Translations under genes and position numbers: made by a program
In this document: in pieces, positions 45,542 through 60,186 of the stretch
Numbering within the stretch: position 1 is the stretch's first letter
Layout: each line of letters starts with the position of its first letter
Origin: an uncultured Pelagibacteraceae bacterium
GTDB lineage: Bacteria > Pseudomonadota > Alphaproteobacteria > Pelagibacterales > Pelagibacteraceae
Length of the DNA stretch: 64,000 nt
Direction of reading: 5' to 3'
Assembly (NCBI GenBank): GCA_902566365.1
Contig: CACFIH010000004.1
Span: 33,290 to 97,289 of the forward strand
Notes under the pieces: generated by a model
The model's database searches: none
Told to the model about the DNA's origin: nothing
The model's input: the letters and a program-made list of their open reading frames with translations, nothing else

Positions 45542-47377
45542 TTATTCATGAAAGAAATTATATATCTTTTTTGCAACTTTTTCCTCCACACCATCAACTG
45601 ATTTTATCTCATCAAGGCTTGCAGATTCAACAGCTCTTGCAGAGCCAAAATGATTTAATAATGCTCTTTTTCTAATTGATCCAATGCCATCAATTTGATC
45701 AAGTAAAGATTTGCTTATTCCTCTTTTTCTTTTTGCTCTATGCGCACTTATTGCAAATCTATGTGATTCATCTCGTATTCTTTGAAGAAAGAATAGGGTA
45801 GGGTCATTTTTTGTAAATTTGAACTCTTTACCATTATGGAAAAATGTCTCATTACCACTATTCCTCTCTTTCCCTTTGGCTATTGCTACTATAGGTAAGT
45901 CATGAAGCCCTAATTCGTTTAGAGTTTCTCTGGCAACCGAGTATTGCCCCTTTCCACCATCAATTAGAACTAAATTGGGAAAAGTTAAGTAATTATCTTT
46001 TTCTTGTATAGCTCTTTTGAATCTTCGATTTAATACCTCACGCATCATACCATAATCATCTTGTTCATTTTTTTGTATTTTAATATTAAATTTCCTATAC
46101 CTTTTTTTAATAAAACCCTCATCCCCATAGGCAATTAATGCTCCAACACTATTTGTTCCTTGAATGTGACTATTATCATAAACTTCTATCAAATTAATAT
46201 TTGGCTCTAAATTAAATTTATTTGCAACAGCGTCAAATAATTCTCTATTATTTTGGCTTTCATAAAGTTTTCTATTTAAGCTATCTTTTGCATTTTTTAT
46301 TGCTTGATTAATTACTTTTAATTTTGATCCTTTTTTTGCTACAGAAATATTTATTTGCTTTCCTTCTTTTTGAGAAAGGGTTTTTTCAATTAAAATTTTT
46401 TCTTTAATTTCTTCAGATAATATAATTGATGAGGGGACACTTTTGTTTTCATAAAATTGAGAAATGAAAGAATTTAATATATCGCACAATTTTTCGTCAG
46501 GATCATGCTTAGGAAAAAAAGCTTGGTTACCCCAATTTTGTTTTGAACGATAAAAGAAAACTTGAATACATGTTTTACCAGACTCTTTATAACCAGCAAC
46601 TACATCAGCCTCAATTAAATTTGCTTCATTTATTCTTTGAGATGATTGAATAATATTTAAAGATTTTATTCTATCCCTTAAAATTACAGCTTTTTCAAAA
46701 TCTAAATCATCACTAGCTTTTTCCATTTGGTCTGAGAGACTTTTCTGTATCTTTCTTGATTTGCCGGAAACAAATTCAATCGCATCCTCAACAGTTTTTT
46801 TATAATCATCATCTTTTACATATCCAACACATGGACCAGAACATCGTTTAATTTGATATAAGATACAAGGACGCTCTCTATTTTTAAAAACTGTATTATC
46901 ACAAACTCTCAAATGAAAAATTTTTTGTATCATTTTTATGGTCCAATTTGCAGATCCAGCTGAAGCGAATGGGCCAAAGTAAAAACCTTCTTTTGTTTTT
47001 TTTCCTCTATGTCTTTTTATTTGTGGCCATTTATCTTTGTTACCAATAAAAATAAATGGAAATGATTTATCATCTCTTAAAAGAATATTGAACTTTGGTT
47101 TATATTTTTTAATTAAATTTGCCTCAAGAAGTAAAGCTTCACTTTCATTTGAAGTTGTTGTTATTTCTAACTTTCTTGTTTGAGAAAGCATCCTTTCCGT
47201 TCTAATAATATGATTTTTTTCAGCGATATAACTTTTAAGTCTATTAGGTAAATTTTTTGCTTTGCCCACATAAAGAATATCGCCTTTTTCATTTAACATT
47301 CTATAAACACCAGGTAACTTAGGAATTAAAGGAAGTTCTTTTTTTATTACTTCTTTGCCAATATCAGAGCTTATCAT
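45542..47377 (-). CDS. uvrC: excinuclease ABC subunit C
   Basis: Dual-incision nuclease of nucleotide excision repair. From ATG 47377 ([16 protein letters not shown]) it is 611 aa. The GIY-YIG domain is [25 protein letters not shown] near residues 24-48. The UVR/UvrB-binding region ([14 protein letters not shown]) is near 200. The RNase H-like domain has the Asp in [12 protein letters not shown], and a helix-hairpin-helix ends the protein. The start lies inside folB (14-bp overlap); a TTG start at 47407 is less likely. Confidence 0.95.
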   Translation of the reverse strand: MISSDIGKEVIKKELPLIPKLPGVYRMLNEKGDILYVGKAKNLPNRLKSYIAEKNHIIRTERMLSQTRKLEITTTSNESEALLLEANLIKKYKPKFNILLRDDKSFPFIFIGNKDKWPQIKRHRGKKTKEGFYFGPFASAGSANWTIKMIQKIFHLRVCDNTVFKNRERPCILYQIKRCSGPCVGYVKDDDYKKTVEDAIEFVSGKSRKIQKSLSDQMEKASDDLDFEKAVILRDRIKSLNIIQSSQRINEANLIEADVVAGYKESGKTCIQVFFYRSKQNWGNQAFFPKHDPDEKLCDILNSFISQFYENKSVPSSIILSEEIKEKILIEKTLSQKEGKQINISVAKKGSKLKVINQAIKNAKDSLNRKLYESQNNRELFDAVANKFNLEPNINLIEVYDNSHIQGTNSVGALIAYGDEGFIKKRYRKFNIKIQKNEQDDYGMMREVLNRRFKRAIQEKDNYLTFPNLVLIDGGKGQYSVARETLNELGLHDLPIVAIAKGKERNSGNETFFHNGKEFKFTKNDPTLFFLQRIRDESHRFAISAHRAKRKRGISKSLLDQIDGIGSIRKRALLNHFGSARAVESASLDEIKSVDGVEEKVAKKIYNFFHE

Positions 47378-47789
47378 GACTTCTCTTTTTGGTAATTTGA
47401 ATACCAACAGATGAACATTGTTTTAAAATTTCTAGTTTTTCAATTTTGAGCATAATTTTTGCAATTCTTTTATCTTTAAATAATTCATCAAAAACAGCTT
47501 CAGCTAGAGTTTCCAAAAAATTATAATGCTTTTTTTTAACTAATTTTGTAATGAGTTTTACAATAGCACTGTAGTTAACAATAGATTTTATATCTTTATC
47601 ATTTGATGGTTTTTTATCCTGATAATCAATTTCAAGACTAAATTTTACCTTTTGAGGTTTTTCTTTTTCAAAATCATAATAGCCTAGCTTTAAATCTAAA
47701 ATAAGATTATTAATAAGAATTTTTTTCTCGTAGTTAAATAGGGTTTTTAATTTATTTAATTTAACTATTTTAAGATTATTTTTTTTCAT
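47364..47789 (-). CDS. folB: dihydroneopterin aldolase-like protein
   Basis: Folate pathway enzyme that turns dihydroneopterin into hydroxymethyl-dihydropterin. The tunnelling fold is seen in [19 protein letters not shown], matching the family's LxLxxxIGVxxxERxxPQ, and the catalytic Glu region is near the [14 protein letters not shown] helix. It is 141 aa. The family's usual IGxxxxER is LGYYDFEK here, a conservative change. It overlaps the reductase upstream (ATGA, 4 bp) and uvrC downstream. Confidence 0.85.
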   Translation of the reverse strand: MKKNNLKIVKLNKLKTLFNYEKKILINNLILDLKLGYYDFEKEKPQKVKFSLEIDYQDKKPSNDKDIKSIVNYSAIVKLITKLVKKKHYNFLETLAEAVFDELFKDKRIAKIMLKIEKLEILKQCSSVGIQITKKRSHDKL

Positions 47790-48522
47790 TCTTTACTTTT
47801 TATTATATCAGGTGTTTGCCAATTTAAACTTTGACCACTATCTATTGCTAAAACTTGCCCTGTAATAGAGCCGTTTTTTATAAAAAAGTCAACAGCATTA
47901 CAAATCTCGTCCACACCAACCTGTTGTTTAAGTGGTGTAGCCAAATATTGATTTTTAAAGTGTTTTTGTGACTGCCTTTTATTTTTGATTGTCGGCCCTG
48001 GAGCTATACCATTAACTCGTATCTTTGGTGATAGACTCATCGCAGAAGTTTTGGTTAAAGTATATAAACCTGTTTTACTTAATGTATAAGAAAAAAAATA
48101 CGGAGTTAGCTTAAATACTCTTTGATCAATTATATTAATGATATTGTTATTTTTACCCTTTATATTTTTTGAAAATTCTTTTGTTAAAAGAGCAGGGGCT
48201 TTCAAATTTATTGAAATATGATTTTCCCAACTTTTTGAACTAAAGTTTTCTAATTTATCATTTTCAAATAAAGAGGCATTATTAATTAGACAATCAAAAT
48301 ATTTTAATTTTGATTTAGCAAACTTGATAATTTTGTTGATATCTCTCTCTTTACTTAGATCTCCTTTTACTAAATAGATTTTTGATCCAAAACTTTGAAG
48401 TTTTTTTCTTAAATTTTCTGCTTTAGACTTAGATTTGTTATATTGAATTAGAATTTGTTTATCAGGGCCTGATAATTTTTCAGCTATTGCAGCACCTATT
48501 CTTGTCGCTCCTCCAGTAATAA

Positions 48523-48541
<19 letters not shown>
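47786..48541 (-). CDS. SDR oxidoreductase, pteridine reductase/FolM type
   Basis: NADPH-dependent short-chain dehydrogenase of 251 aa. Two features set it apart from ordinary SDRs. The glycine motif is TGGATRIG with Arg (R14) where other SDRs have Gly. The catalytic residues are D139, Y152 and K156, with the same 13 and 4 spacing as D181, Y194 and K198 of Leishmania PTR1. These define pteridine reductase PTR1 and E. coli FolM (dihydromonapterin reductase). Coupling to folB (4-bp overlap) supports a pterin substrate. It follows uvrB with a 19-bp overlap. Confidence 0.85.
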
Positions 48542-51921
<3,380 letters not shown>

Positions 51922-51927
51922 ATAATA

Positions 51928-52908
51928 TTATTTTTGGTCTAATATTTTCTTAGATGGATTAGTTTTTTTTATCCAAGATTTAGGAATGGTGTTTATACCT
52001 CTTAAAGCGGCAAAATAAGCTCCAATGAAATTGACCCTTGAACAGTTACATCCACCCGCTTTAATAGTTCTTAAAACAGCCTCTTTATAATTTTTTGAAA
52101 TAATGATTGAGTGAATAGAACTATTGAATGTTCCTGGGTAGCTACAAGCCATTCCCAATTTTTTAACCACTAATGAATGAGGTTTAGATTTTAATTTTTT
52201 TACTTTTTTAATATCCTTAATAATAATTCTAAAATAAGAATTTTTTTTAAATTTTTTAAGGAATTCTGCTATAGGATCATTGGCACCTTTTAGTGCAAAA
52301 TCTAATAAATAAAACTTTGCTAAAGCATACTTTATGCTAATTTTTGAGACCGTAATTGTAGAAATAATATTTTTGATACTATTAAAATTATAACCATATA
52401 AAAAATAAGGTAGTGCAGCACAATATCCATCTGACTCATTTACTTTAGTGCCTCCAGTTAAATTCTTATTAGCTTTTATATTCTTGACTGTTTCAATAAT
52501 ATTTTGGTGTATCCAGGGTCCTTTAATTATACCTCTCCAATCCTTTACTTTTCTATACTTTGCTCTAAGATTAAGGTTTTTCCAATAAATACTTCCTGGA
52601 CCAAAGTTTCGGATAATATTCTTTTTAAACCTTTCTTCTATATTTCGATGATCCTCAAGTAAAGTTTTGAACATAACTTGACCAATTTCATTATAACCAG
52701 AAACTTTACCAGTCTTAATGTTGTAAAAAGGACTTTTGTTTTTTTTTAGAAAAGTATAATCTTTTTTTCCTTTTATATAACTTAAAAGTTTTTTTTGATT
52801 ATAAACCCAGTGTAATGGTCTTGCAGCAGCATCTGCAACAGTCGCTCCTAAAAAAACATGTAAATTATTTTTCACTTTATTTATGTGAAAGATGCTTTTC
52901 GGCTTCAA
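51928..52908 (-). CDS. ADP-ribosylglycohydrolase-family protein, J1-crystallin type
   Basis: All-helical family member of 326 aa. The N-terminal FLGATVADAAARPLHWVYN matches the GxxxGDAxGxPxHW start, and the C-terminal GGCNCSRVNFIGAYFAALRG is the crystallin-J1 version of the GGDTDTxGAIxGA motif. Acidic metal ligands of the true hydrolases are replaced (GGCNCSR), so the ADP-ribose hydrolase reaction is uncertain. The ATG overlaps trxB by 32 bp; a GTG at 52875 would start just after the trxB stop and also keeps the domain. It may be translated with trxB. Confidence 0.78.
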   Translation of the reverse strand: MKPKSIFHINKVKNNLHVFLGATVADAAARPLHWVYNQKKLLSYIKGKKDYTFLKKNKSPFYNIKTGKVSGYNEIGQVMFKTLLEDHRNIEERFKKNIIRNFGPGSIYWKNLNLRAKYRKVKDWRGIIKGPWIHQNIIETVKNIKANKNLTGGTKVNESDGYCAALPYFLYGYNFNSIKNIISTITVSKISIKYALAKFYLLDFALKGANDPIAEFLKKFKKNSYFRIIIKDIKKVKKLKSKPHSLVVKKLGMACSYPGTFNSSIHSIIISKNYKEAVLRTIKAGGCNCSRVNFIGAYFAALRGINTIPKSWIKKTNPSKKILDQK

Positions 52909-53824
52909 GAGCAGCCATACACCCCATGCCTGCAGCAGTTACAGCTTGTCTAAAAGTTTTATCTTTTACATCTCCTGCAGCATAAACTCCAGGGATATTA
53001 GTTTCAGTAGAATCTGGTTTAGTGATTAAATATCCTTCATTGTCCATTTTTAGTTGATCTTTAAATAATGACGTAGCTGGATCATGACCGATTGCAACAA
53101 ATAAGCCATCAATTTTGATTTCCTCAATTTTATTTGTTTTTAAATTTTTGATTTTAATTCCTTTTACATTTTTAGGTTCTTTGTCACCTATTACATCCTC
53201 AACTACAGTATCCCAGATGATTTCAATTTTTTTATTATTCATCAATTTTTTTTGCAGCATTTTTTCAGCTCTTAAATTATCTCTTCTGTGAATTAATTTT
53301 ACTTTAGAGGCAAATTTTGTAAGAAACATAGCCTCTTCTACAGCAGCGTTACCTCCACCTACAACAGCAACTTCTTTATTTTTAAAAAAGAAACCATCGC
53401 ATGTTGCACATGCCGAAACTCCAAATCCTCTAAATTCTTGTTCTGATTTTAAATTCAACCATCTTGCCTGAGCTCCAGTAGAAATAATGATACTATCAGC
53501 TGTATATTTTTGACCAGTATCACCAATAGCTTCAAAAGGTCTAGATTTTAGGTTTACTGATGCAATGTGATCTTCAATCATTTCAGTTCCAACTGCTTTT
53601 GCTTGATCTTTCATTTGATCCATCAGCCACGGACCCTGGATTACATCTGCAAATCCTGGATAATTTTCTACATCAGTAGTTGTTGTTAATTGTCCACCTG
53701 GCGCTGAACCATAAACTAAAATTGGATTAAGCATTGCTCTAGCTGCATAAACAGCTGCGGTATATCCGGCAGGGCCGGATCCAATTATTAACACTTTTGT
53801 GTGTTTAGTTGGATTTTGACTCAT
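52877..53824 (-). CDS. trxB: thioredoxin-disulfide reductase
   Basis: NADPH flavoenzyme that reduces thioredoxin. It is 315 aa. FAD motif GSGPAGYTAAVYAARA is at the N-terminus, the redox motif CATC lies in SACATCDGFFF near residue 143, NADPH motif GGGNAAVEEAMFL follows, and the C-terminal GVYAAGDVKDKTFRQAVTAAGMG completes the FAD site. It diverges from the ELM1-like gene with only 21 bp between starts. Confidence 0.98.
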   Translation of the reverse strand: MSQNPTKHTKVLIIGSGPAGYTAAVYAARAMLNPILVYGSAPGGQLTTTTDVENYPGFADVIQGPWLMDQMKDQAKAVGTEMIEDHIASVNLKSRPFEAIGDTGQKYTADSIIISTGAQARWLNLKSEQEFRGFGVSACATCDGFFFKNKEVAVVGGGNAAVEEAMFLTKFASKVKLIHRRDNLRAEKMLQKKLMNNKKIEIIWDTVVEDVIGDKEPKNVKGIKIKNLKTNKIEEIKIDGLFVAIGHDPATSLFKDQLKMDNEGYLITKPDSTETNIPGVYAAGDVKDKTFRQAVTAAGMGCMAALEAEKHLSHK

Positions 53825-53845
53825 ATGGAAGCTATATAGTAATTA

Positions 53846-54796
53846 ATGTCTAAATTAAAAGGTTTATTATTAACTGAAGGAATGCATGGAATGATCAGCC
53901 AAGTGGAGGGTTTGGCCAAGGCATTAGAACTAGATTTTATACACGAAAAAATTGAACTCAATAATTTTTGGAAACTGATTCCTCCAAAAGTAACTCCGGT
54001 GCAAGCATTTGCGTTTAAAAACAAGTTCAATGAAAAATTTGATATTGTTATTTCGTGTGGAAGAAAAAGTGTTATTCCATCTCTCTATTTTAAGAAAAAG
54101 TTTAAAAAGAAAATAGTAAACATTCATATTCAAGATCCAAAAGTTTCATTAAATAATTTTGATTTTGTTGTAGTTCCTGAACATGATGGAATTATTGGTA
54201 GAAATGTGATTACTAGCAAAGGTGCAATCCATTACTTAAGAAATGAGGAATTAGATGAAAATATCAACTATTTAAAATCAAGAGTTAATAAAGAAAAGCT
54301 GGTTACATTAATAGTAGGAGGACCCACTAAATATTATAATTATCAAGAGACAACTATGAGAGAGATATTTTCAAGAGTAAAAGAAAATTTTATTAATAAA
54401 GGTTTTCAGTTAATATTTATACCTTCAATGAGAACACCTCACAGAATAATTGATTTGGCAAAGAATTATTTTGATAAAAATCAAATCATTATTACTAAAG
54501 TTGATAAAAAAGCTTATCTTTCATCTTTAAGATTAGCAGATTATATAGTTGTTACTTGTGACTCTACTTCAATGATTTCAGAATCAGCTATGACAGGAAA
54601 ACCAATTTATGTAGCACAAATGACTTCAATCAAAAAAAATGAAAGATTTGAGAAATTTTTTCAACTATTTAAATCTTTAAATATTATTAAAGATTTGAAT
54701 AATTCGATTGAAAACTGGAGTTATAATAAACTTAATGAAACTGATAGGATATCACGTTATATAAAAGAAAAAATTAAAAATTATGAATTTTCTTAA
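53846..54796 (+). CDS. ELM1/DUF1022-family protein, glycosyltransferase-like
   Basis: A 316-aa protein of the bacterial ELM1 (COG3660) family. It begins LLLTEGMHGMISQVEGLAKAL, and has CGRKSVIPSLYFKKKF, NIHIQDPKV and VVVPEHDGI. A second domain starts LIVGGPTKYYNY, then VTCDSTSMISESAMTGKPIYV, the latter resembling the nucleotide-sugar loop of GT-B glycosyltransferases. In plants ELM1 acts in mitochondrial division; in bacteria the role is not known, though a lipid- or glycan-related transferase is plausible. Its stop lies inside the next gene (14-bp overlap). Confidence 0.8.
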   Translation: MSKLKGLLLTEGMHGMISQVEGLAKALELDFIHEKIELNNFWKLIPPKVTPVQAFAFKNKFNEKFDIVISCGRKSVIPSLYFKKKFKKKIVNIHIQDPKVSLNNFDFVVVPEHDGIIGRNVITSKGAIHYLRNEELDENINYLKSRVNKEKLVTLIVGGPTKYYNYQETTMREIFSRVKENFINKGFQLIFIPSMRTPHRIIDLAKNYFDKNQIIITKVDKKAYLSSLRLADYIVVTCDSTSMISESAMTGKPIYVAQMTSIKKNERFEKFFQLFKSLNIIKDLNNSIENWSYNKLNETDRISRYIKEKIKNYEFS

Positions 54797-55445
54797 TTCA
54801 ATCTTAAATCAGTCGAAAAAACATGAATTTCCATTTGATCATTGGGAGTACAATGATGCTTTAACTGATGAACAGATTAAAGAAATATCTAACACTGATA
54901 TTCCAGATGTAAGGAAACATAATTTATCATATGACGGTACAAGAGCAATTGACGGAGGAGCAGCAGAGTTTAGAGAAGGTATAGCATCAGGTGGTAAAGC
55001 TTTAAAGTTTAGATGTTTTATTACTAATGAAAATGCATCTCAATTTCCAAATTTATTAAATTTTATCAAAGAACTTCAATTAAAAAAAACACATGAAACG
55101 ATTTCAAAAATGATTAAAAAAGATTTATCCAATTCATATGTTAGAGTGGAGGTAATTTGTGATAGAGAAGGTTTTTGGCTTAAACCACATTGTGATATTA
55201 AAGAAAAATTGATGTCAGGTTTGATTTTTGTAAATAATACAAATGAATCAGAAGATTTAGGAACTGATTTTTACGATAAAAATTTGAAAAAAGTTAAAAC
55301 TGTTCCATACAAGCATAATTATGGTTATTTATTTACTAGTGGTCCTAATACCTGGCATGGAATGGAAAAGAAAAAAATTGTAAAGGAAAGACGTTGTATT
55401 CAAGTTAACTATGTAACTTTTCCCACAGATTGGAAGGTTGAATAA
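54783..55445 (+). CDS. 2-oxoglutarate/Fe(II)-dependent oxygenase-like protein
   Basis: Protein of 220 aa. The double-stranded beta-helix iron triad can be placed at H136 and D138 (LKPHCDIKEK) and H192 (TWHGMEKK). R204 (ERRCIQVNYV) is the likely 2-oxoglutarate-binding Arg 12 residues later, and SGLIFVNNT gives the inner strands. This is the P4H/PKHD-like plan. The substrate is unknown. It overlaps the ELM1-like gene by 14 bp, so both are probably translated together and may act on the same molecule. Confidence 0.72.
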   Translation: MNFLNSILNQSKKHEFPFDHWEYNDALTDEQIKEISNTDIPDVRKHNLSYDGTRAIDGGAAEFREGIASGGKALKFRCFITNENASQFPNLLNFIKELQLKKTHETISKMIKKDLSNSYVRVEVICDREGFWLKPHCDIKEKLMSGLIFVNNTNESEDLGTDFYDKNLKKVKTVPYKHNYGYLFTSGPNTWHGMEKKKIVKERRCIQVNYVTFPTDWKVE

Positions 55446-55460
55446 AATTTTTATTTTAAA

Positions 55461-55718
55461 TTAGATTGTAGTCAAATTTGCAAATAATCCCATTACAAGT
55501 AAAAAACCAAGCATAAAACAAATACCTGTAACAGCTTTAAGTTGATCATCATTAGCTTGTTCATTGATTTTCCAATAATCTTTTTTATCTAATTCTGAAT
55601 TTTTTAATTTTTTTTTATCTACTGGAAAATCTAAAACCTCTGCATTAAATAAACTAGCCTTTTTTTCAATAGCATTTTCAATATATTTATGAAGCTCCGA
55701 ACTCATATTTCTTGACAT
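55461..55718 (-). CDS. small membrane protein of unknown function
   Basis: I do not recognise this 85-aa protein (start ATG 55718, MSRNMSSELHKYIENAIEK; ATG 55706 is also possible). The first 60 residues are charged and probably cytoplasmic, with an SELDKKDYWKINEQA segment. A single C-terminal helix at about residues 62-82 (AVTGICFMLGFLLVMGLFANL) makes it a tail-anchored protein. It is convergent with the 2OG oxygenase gene and lies 66 bp upstream of carB in the opposite arrangement of operons, so no functional hint comes from neighbours. Confidence 0.6.
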   Translation of the reverse strand: MSRNMSSELHKYIENAIEKKASLFNAEVLDFPVDKKKLKNSELDKKDYWKINEQANDDQLKAVTGICFMLGFLLVMGLFANLTTI

Positions 55719-55784
55719 TAAATAAAAAAATAAAAAATATAACAACAAAATTATTAATCATTTTGGGTTCAACCTTTAAGTGAA

Positions 55785-58700
55785 TTAGTTGATATCTTGT
55801 AGAGAACAAACTTCAAGTTTTTTTGTCTTTAGAGATTTAATCCCCTCTATACATGCAAGAGCTGTAGACATGTTAGTGCAGTATGGAACTTTATTTTTAA
55901 GCGTTGCTCTTCTTAAAGCTATAGCGTCATTGAGTCTATGCTCACTATTTCCACCTCCTGTATTTATTACTAGGGCTATTTTTTTTGAGTCTAAAACATC
56001 AACTATATGTGGTGATCCACTACTAACTTTATTAATAACTTTGCATTTCATCTTATATTTTTTTATATATTCAGCAGTTCCTTTAGTTGCACATAGTTTG
56101 AAATTTAATTTAAGTAATTCTTTTGCTAAAATAATTCCTTCATCTTTATGTGAATCTTTTAGTGAAATAAATGCTAGACCTCTTTTTGGTAGTGAATTGG
56201 ACGAAGCTATTTGACTTTTAGCAAATGCCATACCAAAATTTTTATCAAATCCCATTACTTCACCAGTTGATTTCATTTCAGGACCTAAAAGTAAATCACT
56301 GTTTGGAAATTTATTAAATGGGAATACAGCTTCTTTAACTGCGTACATACCTTTAGATTTATCTCTTAAATTAAACTTAGATAATTTTTCACCGGCCATT
56401 ACTCTTGATGCGATTTTAGCTAAAGGTAATCCTTTTGCTTTTGATACAAAAGGAACTGTTCGACTAGCTCTTGGATTAACTTCTATCACGTAAATTTCAT
56501 CTTTTTTAATTGCAAACTGTATATTCATAAAACCTTTTACATTTAAAGCTAACGCTAATTTTTTAGTTTGGTTTTCTATTTCCTTAAGAAGATATGGTTT
56601 AATTGATACAGGAGGTAGGCTACATGCTGAGTCGCCCGAATGAATTCCAGCTTCTTCAATATGCTGCATAATACCTGCAACATGAACCTGTTTTCCGTCT
56701 GATATGGCATCTACATCTACTTCCATTGCATGATCAATAAATTTATCAATTAAAATTGGATTTTCTTCTGCAGCTTTAAATGCTTCTTCAACAAATTTTT
56801 TAAGTTGATTTTTTTCATGAACAATTTCCATTGCTCTTCCACCTAAAACATATGAAGGCCTCACCATTAATGGTAAACCTATTTTATCCGCAATTTTTAT
56901 TGCCTGATTAAATGTCTTTGCAATTCCACTTTCTGCTTGTTTGAGTTTTAATTTATTTAATAGATTTCTAAATCTGTCTCTATCTTCTGCTAAATCTATA
57001 GAAGAATATTGTGTTCCTAAAATTGGAAGTTTGTTGTCATATAAAAATTTAGCAAGTTTAATTGGAGTTTGGCCACCAAACTGAGCTATCACTCCTATTA
57101 GGTTTCCTTTTTCTTGTTCTTTTTTAATTATATTAAAAACGTATTCTTCTTTTAAAGGTTCAAAGTACAATCGATCGCTTGTGTCATAATCTGTTGATAC
57201 TGTTTCTGGGTTACAATTAACCATTATTGTCTCAAAACCTGCGTCTTTTAATGAAAAACTTGCCTGGCAACAGCAATAATCAAACTCGATACCTTGACCA
57301 ATTCTATTTGGACCTCCCCCAAGAATGATTATTTTTTTCTTATTAGATGGATTAGCTTCACACTCTGATTTTATTGAAAAGTTTCTTTGATATGTTGAAT
57401 ACATATAAGGTGTAAAAGATTTAAATTCTGCTGCACAAGTATCTACTTTTTTATAAACTGGAAATATTTTAAGCGCTGATCTTTTTCTTCTAACAATTTC
57501 CTCAGATGTTTTAGTTAATTCTGAAAGTTTTTTATCTGAAAATCCTATTGACTTAATTCTATTTAATTCTACAAAATTCATAGGAAGTCCTTTATTTTTG
57601 ATTTGTGTTTCGCAATCAACTATTTCTTTAATTTGTTCTAAAAACCAAGGATCAATTTTCGATAAATTATATATTCTCTTTAAGTCTATTTTTTTTCTAA
57701 TTGCTTCAGCAACTAGTAATATCTTATTTGGAATAGTTTCTTTAAGCTTCTTTTCGATTTGTTTTTTATTTAAATTGAAAATTCTATCCAAGCCTGAAAA
57801 ACCAGTTTCTAGAGATACCAAAGCCTTTTGAAGAGACTCCTTAAAGTTTCTTCCTATAGCCATTGCTTCACCTACTGATTTCATAGATGTTCCTAAAGTT
57901 GCAGGAGAAGTTGAAAATTTTTCAAATGTAAATCTTGGAATTTTAGTTACAACATAATCTATACTTGGTTCAAACGATGCAGGAGTAACTTTGGTTATTT
58001 CATTTTTTAATTCATCTAGGGTATAGCCAATGGCTAATTTTGCAGCTACTTTTGCAATAGGAAATCCAGTTGCTTTTGATGCAAGTGCTGATGACCTTGA
58101 TACTCTAGGATTCATTTCAATGATAACCATACGACCATTTTTTGGATTTATAGCAAACTGAACATTTGATCCTCCAGTTTCAACTCCAATTTTTCTTAAA
58201 CATGCAATAGATGCATTTCTCATTACTTGGTATTCTTTATCTGTAAGAGTAAGAGCTGGTGCAATTGTTACAGAGTCACCAGTATGAATTCCCATTGGAT
58301 CTATATTTTCAATTGAACAAATAATGATACAGTTATCTTTCTTATCTCTTACCACCTCCATCTCAAATTCTTTCCAACCTTCCAAGCATTCCTCTACAAG
58401 CACTTGGCTTACTGGAGACTCATGCAATCCATTTTTAATGATCTTAAAATAATCCTTTTTAGTTTTAGCTATTCCTCCCCCAAGTCCGCCTAGTGTAAAT
58501 GCAGGTCTTATAATTGCTGGTAATCCAATTTTTTTTAATACTTTTGATGCTTGATTGTTATTATTTACTATTTCAGATTTTGGTAAGTCTAACCCAATGT
58601 CTAGCATGTTTTTTCTAAATTTCTTTCTGTCTTCTGCATTAGAAATTGCTTTAGAATTTGCTCCTATCAATTCAATTTTGTATTTCTTTAGAGTTCCTTT

Positions 58701-59012
58701 TTTCTCTGCTTCCATCGCAAGATTAAGTGCAGTTTGCCCTCCCATTGTTGGAAGAATTGCATCTGGTTTTTCTTTTTTGAGAATTTTTTCTAATACATCT
58801 AGTGTGATTGGTTCAATATAAGTTTTATCTGCAACATCTGGATCAGTCATAATTGTTGCAGGATTTGAGTTTATTAAGACCACTTTATAACCTTCATCTT
58901 TTAGAGCCTTACATGCTTGTGTCCCTGAATAGTCGAATTCACATGCTTGTCCTATTATTATTGGACCAGCTCCTACAACTAATATTTTTTTAAGATCTTT
59001 TCTTTTTGGCAT
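55785..59012 (-). CDS. carB: carbamoyl-phosphate synthase large chain
   Basis: Full-length 1,075-aa enzyme that makes carbamoyl phosphate for pyrimidines and arginine. Two ATP-grasp halves are visible: an N-terminal one with [20 protein letters not shown] and a second one after residue 550 with [20 protein letters not shown]. The central oligomerisation region and the C-terminal MGS allosteric domain ([13 protein letters not shown]) are present. The ATG lies within the end of carA (23-bp overlap), so the subunits are translationally coupled. Confidence 0.98.
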   Translation of the reverse strand: MPKRKDLKKILVVGAGPIIIGQACEFDYSGTQACKALKDEGYKVVLINSNPATIMTDPDVADKTYIEPITLDVLEKILKKEKPDAILPTMGGQTALNLAMEAEKKGTLKKYKIELIGANSKAISNAEDRKKFRKNMLDIGLDLPKSEIVNNNNQASKVLKKIGLPAIIRPAFTLGGLGGGIAKTKKDYFKIIKNGLHESPVSQVLVEECLEGWKEFEMEVVRDKKDNCIIICSIENIDPMGIHTGDSVTIAPALTLTDKEYQVMRNASIACLRKIGVETGGSNVQFAINPKNGRMVIIEMNPRVSRSSALASKATGFPIAKVAAKLAIGYTLDELKNEITKVTPASFEPSIDYVVTKIPRFTFEKFSTSPATLGTSMKSVGEAMAIGRNFKESLQKALVSLETGFSGLDRIFNLNKKQIEKKLKETIPNKILLVAEAIRKKIDLKRIYNLSKIDPWFLEQIKEIVDCETQIKNKGLPMNFVELNRIKSIGFSDKKLSELTKTSEEIVRRKRSALKIFPVYKKVDTCAAEFKSFTPYMYSTYQRNFSIKSECEANPSNKKKIIILGGGPNRIGQGIEFDYCCCQASFSLKDAGFETIMVNCNPETVSTDYDTSDRLYFEPLKEEYVFNIIKKEQEKGNLIGVIAQFGGQTPIKLAKFLYDNKLPILGTQYSSIDLAEDRDRFRNLLNKLKLKQAESGIAKTFNQAIKIADKIGLPLMVRPSYVLGGRAMEIVHEKNQLKKFVEEAFKAAEENPILIDKFIDHAMEVDVDAISDGKQVHVAGIMQHIEEAGIHSGDSACSLPPVSIKPYLLKEIENQTKKLALALNVKGFMNIQFAIKKDEIYVIEVNPRASRTVPFVSKAKGLPLAKIASRVMAGEKLSKFNLRDKSKGMYAVKEAVFPFNKFPNSDLLLGPEMKSTGEVMGFDKNFGMAFAKSQIASSNSLPKRGLAFISLKDSHKDEGIILAKELLKLNFKLCATKGTAEYIKKYKMKCKVINKVSSGSPHIVDVLDSKKIALVINTGGGNSEHRLNDAIALRRATLKNKVPYCTNMSTALACIEGIKSLKTKKLEVCSLQDIN

Positions 59013-60186
59013 TTTTTTTTATGTTGTTAATAAATTCTTCAAATAAATAAACACTATCTTGAGGTCCAGGATTAGATTCTGGATGATACTGAACTGAAAA
59101 TACTGGTTTATTTTTTAATTTGATACCTTCAATACTATTATCAAATAAAGATTTATGTGTGACTACAATATTTTTTGGCAATGTCTCTTTAACTACTTCA
59201 AATCCATGATTTTGACTTGTTATTTCTACATTATCATGAATTAAATTTTTAACAGGGTGATTAGCTCCTCTATGACCAAGCTTCATTTTTCTTGTTTTGC
59301 CTCCCAATGCTAAAGCTAATATTTGATGACCCAAACAAATACCAAATATTGGCAAATTTTCTTTAATTAGTTCTTTAATAATTTTGATCGCATATTTACC
59401 TGTTGCAGCTGGATCTCCAGGACCGTTTGATAAAAATATACCATCTGGTTTTAAATCTAATATTTTTTTTGCAGAGGTTTTGCATGATACAACTGTAACT
59501 TTACAACTAAAGTCAGAAAAATATCTTAATATATTTTTTTTAATCCCATAATCAATTGCAATAACATGATAAATTTTTTTATTATTCTTTTTATAACCTG
59601 TTTCTTTTTTCCAGGTTTTAAAGCCTCTCCAAATATAATTTTTTTTAGTCGAGACAACTTCTGCAAGATCTAAATTTTTTAAACCACTCCATTTAATAGT
59701 GTTATTAGTTAATTTATTAATATTAAATTTACCAGTCTTAGAATAATTGATAGTACCTTTTGGAGCTCCTTTATCTCTAATAAAATTTGTCAAACTTCTT
59801 GTATCTAGACCTGTAATTCCAATTATTTTATTCTTTTTAAGCCAAGTATCTAAGTGTAAAAAGGATCTATAGTTTGATGGATCAGTTATTTCAGAGTTTA
59901 AGATTATTCCTCTGGTCCAAATTTTATCAGACTCATGATCTTCTTTATTTGTGCCAACATTTCCAACATGAGGGAAAGTAAAATTTATAATTTGTCCTGC
60001 ATAAGATGGATCAGATATAATTTCTTGGTATCCAGTTAATGATGTATTAAAACATATCTCACCTGTTGCAATGCCCTGGTATCCAAATCCAATACCTCGA
60101 AAAACTTTTTTATTTTCAAGAACTAAGACGCCTGTTTGAATTTTTGAAATTTTTTTTGAGTTAGTTTTTTTTGGTTTTTTCTTCAA
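58990..60186 (-). CDS. carA: carbamoyl-phosphate synthase small chain
   Basis: Glutamine amidotransferase subunit, 398 aa. The class I triad is complete: Cys in [17 protein letters not shown], and His and Glu in [13 protein letters not shown]. The N-terminal domain has [27 protein letters not shown]. The start is TTG: a stop codon lies directly upstream in frame and there is no ATG or GTG before the conserved [14 protein letters not shown]. No clear ribosome site is seen. A four-codon ATG-AGT-TGT-AAT-TGA frame overlaps the start. Confidence 0.96.
   Translation of the reverse strand: MKKKPKKTNSKKISKIQTGVLVLENKKVFRGIGFGYQGIATGEICFNTSLTGYQEIISDPSYAGQIINFTFPHVGNVGTNKEDHESDKIWTRGIILNSEITDPSNYRSFLHLDTWLKKNKIIGITGLDTRSLTNFIRDKGAPKGTINYSKTGKFNINKLTNNTIKWSGLKNLDLAEVVSTKKNYIWRGFKTWKKETGYKKNNKKIYHVIAIDYGIKKNILRYFSDFSCKVTVVSCKTSAKKILDLKPDGIFLSNGPGDPAATGKYAIKIIKELIKENLPIFGICLGHQILALALGGKTRKMKLGHRGANHPVKNLIHDNVEITSQNHGFEVVKETLPKNIVVTHKSLFDNSIEGIKLKNKPVFSVQYHPESNPGPQDSVYLFEEFINNIKKNAKKKRS

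Noticed and set aside
47378..47407. Longer uvrC start at TTG 47407
   Set aside because: It would extend the overlap with folB from 14 to 44 bp and add residues not needed by the GIY-YIG domain; ATG 47377 is simpler.
55789..56214. 141-codon + strand frame inside carB
   Set aside because: Antisense to the allosteric domain of carB; no independent support.
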